Source: Cyanothece sp. UBA12306 (GTDB taxonomy: Bacteria > Cyanobacteriota > Cyanobacteriia > Cyanobacteriales > Microcystaceae). From it: 16,909 bases of DNA. Below the pieces are notes generated by a model. It saw only the letters and a list, made by a program, of their open reading frames with translations, had not been told where the DNA came from and searched no databases. A program made the position numbers and the translations under genes. The stretch lies in NCBI GenBank assembly GCA_003448685.1, contig DLXW01000278.1, positions 32,610-49,518 on the forward strand, in the 5' to 3' direction. This document shows, piece by piece, positions 15,173-16,909 of this stretch. Within the stretch, counting starts at the first letter, position 1; every line of letters begins with the position of its first letter.

Positions 15173-16909
15173 TTAGGATATTAAGTTAACCACATGAGAC
15201 GAAGGCAAATCATTATCTTGCCAAGAACAGATTAAACCATTAATACCAGGGTTAATTTCAGGAGAACTTGGTAAAGATCGTTGCCATCCATCTCCTATGC
15301 GTCGTATTTCAAACAACTGCACCGTGCCAATGTAGCGAACCCCTGGGATGGTTTGTAATAACCTAACCACATCCGAGGGATAGACTGAACGACCAAACGG
15401 CCATCCTGTTGACTCTGTTCCCCCTGTAATGGGATTGAAAAAACGATAAAGGGCAACTTCAGCTTGAGTTTTAATCGTTCTTTTCGCGGTTGGTGTATTA
15501 TATTCTGGGTCTAAGGCTATCTCCGTTTGTACTGATACCCCAACATAATCCGGTTGATCGTATTTTACCTCTACCCCCAATAACCGTCTTTCATCTAAAT
15601 AAGTCTGTATTTGTTTCAATAAAGAGGGTGCAACGGCTAACTGTTGAGGATCAATACCTTCTCCCCGTTCAATAGCAGTAACATCGGCAGAACTAATCAA
15701 TAATAAACGAATTTGCCCAGAGGTCAGTTGACTACGAGACTGTTGAAGAAGACTCCCTTTAATTTGATTTAAGAGGTTATTGGGTAACTTAACCTCTTGC
15801 TCATTAGAGTTTAATGCTTGGTAACGTTCTATTTCCTTAACCAGAGATTGACTTCCGACCAAGGAAAGGACGTCTTGTTCATAAGGTTTGGCTTTTTCTG
15901 TGGGGAATAAACAACGAACCCGCGAAATGCCCCCCCTTCCTGCTTCCATAGCCAAAGTTTCAAAATCTTCGGCAGTAACGGCTCGGTTTTGGGTTCGCAA
16001 TAATCGAGGCACTCTAATAACTACATCTTCAATTGATTCTGCATCTGCTCCATTATAAGTGGGTCTATGGTTAATCACTTGGGAAACATAGGGAACCGCA
16101 GATTTAACAATGGTAATCCCTTTCCCTTGCACATTGCCTTGTTGACCCCCTCCAATGCGATACTTAATCATGGTAAGGGTGGCTCCTTTGGGAGGAACTG
16201 AACCGTATTGTCGTTCTAGTGGTTGTTGTTCAAGGGGATCAATGGTTTGATCATTAGAGGGTTTGGTTCCTCGTTGTAAATACGATCTTAATCGGGTTGT
16301 TTCTGCGAGTTGACTGGGTTCTTTAATTAACGGTCCTAATTGAATTTCTCCTGTTAAGGAATCTAACATATAGTGACGATCACCTGGCCCTGATTCGGCA
16401 AAATCGTTGACTTCTTGCCATCGTTGCGGTAATCCTTCGGGGGGAGAAACTAATAAATATTCGTCATCATTGCGGGGTAAAATGGGAGTGAGTTGCAGTT
16501 TAAACCGTTGTCCAGGTTTTCCGTTACTTTCCCCCAAAATTTCTTGTTCAAGTACAATTTCTTGGGAAATAGGAGCAGTTCCCCCAATGGATCGCACATT
16601 GAGTCCGCTCATTTTTGGCGATCGCCGGTAGGGAGTTTGTCCTTCTGTTGGGGGTGTATACCAACACCGCAACCAATGGCCTCGATAGTTACTAAATTGT
16701 ACAGAGGGGAAACTTAAGGGAAGATGGAGGATGACATCGGCACCAGACAAGGGATTACCTCCCTCTCTTGTTAGTTGACTAAAACTTAAACCATCGGTGC
16801 GATCATCTTCTTCCTCTAATAAAATCTCTTGCCAATCTTTCCCATCCCATGCTTCCCAACGTCGCGGCGGATGATTCGGGATAATTCCTGTAGATGTTGC
16901 TGCTTCTCC
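15173..16909 (-). CDS. cis11: Baseplate protein, TIGR02243/Baseplate_J type (Cis11), N-terminus missing
   Basis: The frame stays open to the last base of the window, so the gene is 5'-truncated here; the TTG at 16750 is internal, since coding continues upstream with residues such as RRWEAWDGKDWQE. The visible 579 residues carry the pattern of TIGR02243 putative baseplate assembly proteins: MLDSLTGEIQLGP, MIKYRIGGGQQGNVQGKGI, VVIRVPRLLRTQNRAVTAED (the clearest signature), then ISRVRCLFP. The C-terminal third includes YVGVSVQTEIALDPEY, ALYRFFNPITGG and GWPFGRSVYPSDVV, all usual for this family. It is the counterpart of T4 gp6 and Baseplate_J, forming the wedge ring that holds the baseplate together. 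Base composition is clearly more GC-rich than the genes at 6253-10356. A gp25-like gene would be expected just beyond the window on this strand. Confidence 0.92.
   Translation of the reverse strand, partial: GEAATSTGIIPNHPPRRWEAWDGKDWQEILLEEEDDRTDGLSFSQLTREGGNPLSGADVILHLPLSFPSVQFSNYRGHWLRCWYTPPTEGQTPYRRSPKMSGLNVRSIGGTAPISQEIVLEQEILGESNGKPGQRFKLQLTPILPRNDDEYLLVSPPEGLPQRWQEVNDFAESGPGDRHYMLDSLTGEIQLGPLIKEPSQLAETTRLRSYLQRGTKPSNDQTIDPLEQQPLERQYGSVPPKGATLTMIKYRIGGGQQGNVQGKGITIVKSAVPYVSQVINHRPTYNGADAESIEDVVIRVPRLLRTQNRAVTAEDFETLAMEAGRGGISRVRCLFPTEKAKPYEQDVLSLVGSQSLVKEIERYQALNSNEQEVKLPNNLLNQIKGSLLQQSRSQLTSGQIRLLLISSADVTAIERGEGIDPQQLAVAPSLLKQIQTYLDERRLLGVEVKYDQPDYVGVSVQTEIALDPEYNTPTAKRTIKTQAEVALYRFFNPITGGTESTGWPFGRSVYPSDVVRLLQTIPGVRYIGTVQLFEIRRIGDGWQRSLPSSPEINPGINGLICSWQDNDLPSSHVVNLIS
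16618..16625. repeat. HIP1 octamer
   Basis: GCGATCGC, extended to GGCGATCGCC, within the Cis11-type gene. Confidence 0.85.

Noticed and set aside
16407..16717. Two plus-strand ORFs opposite the baseplate gene
   Set aside because: Both are antisense to strongly conserved TIGR02243-type sequence and look like chance open frames.
1..16909. tRNA, rRNA, CRISPR array, insertion sequence or attachment site
   Set aside because: No spaced direct repeats, transposase motifs, terminal inverted repeats or tRNA-like cloverleaf were seen; almost all sequence is covered by protein genes.

Overview
The window is part of a contractile injection system (CIS; the extracellular, phage-tail-like type) gene cluster from a cyanobacterium. 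The cyanobacterial assignment rests on at least five copies of the HIP1 octamer (GCGATCGC) in 16.9 kb, an AT-rich background, and families typical of cyanobacterial loci (a Nif11 domain protein, a zinc-ribbon kinase-like protein, WD40 and dCache proteins). A low-GC unicellular or colonial lineage of the Crocosphaera/Cyanothece/Rippkaea kind would fit, but that is inference.

Layout. (1) 1-754 (+): 3' part of the AAA+ ATPase of the CIS (Cis15), cut by the window edge. (2) 768-4263 (-): two genes read towards it, the DUF4255/Cis16 tail-terminator protein and, upstream of it, a 743-residue fusion of zinc-ribbon-like N-terminus, pseudokinase, transmembrane helix and PstS-like phosphate-binding domain. 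(3) 4264-4459: a divergent promoter region with a 14-bp perfect palindrome. (4) 4460-15164 (+): a run of nine closely spaced genes: Nif11-domain small protein, DUF4280 PAAR-like spike tip, gp19-type tail tube protein, Cis7-type baseplate adaptor, tail protein I-type baseplate protein, a two-domain protein with a DUF4159-like end, a dCache-HAMP membrane receptor without output domain, an Ig-like/TM/seven-bladed WD40 protein, and an Ig-like/TM/Ig-like protein. (5) 15173-16909 (-): the C-terminal part of a TIGR02243-type baseplate protein (gp6/Baseplate_J, Cis11), convergent with the previous gene and cut by the window end.

How the genes work together. The spike tip, tube, adaptor, two baseplate proteins, terminator and ATPase are structural or assembly parts of one contractile particle. 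The sheath, main tube stack, VgrG-like spike hub and gp25 homologue are not here and should lie outside the window. The unusual part is four membrane-anchored accessory proteins, each joining a cytoplasmic module (pseudokinase, Ig-like stack, HAMP/coiled coil) to a probable lumenal or periplasmic module (phosphate-binding-like, WD40, Ig-like, Cache). This agrees with the published idea of thylakoid-anchored CIS in cyanobacteria, and suggests (inference) that they anchor the particle to a membrane and sense conditions across it.
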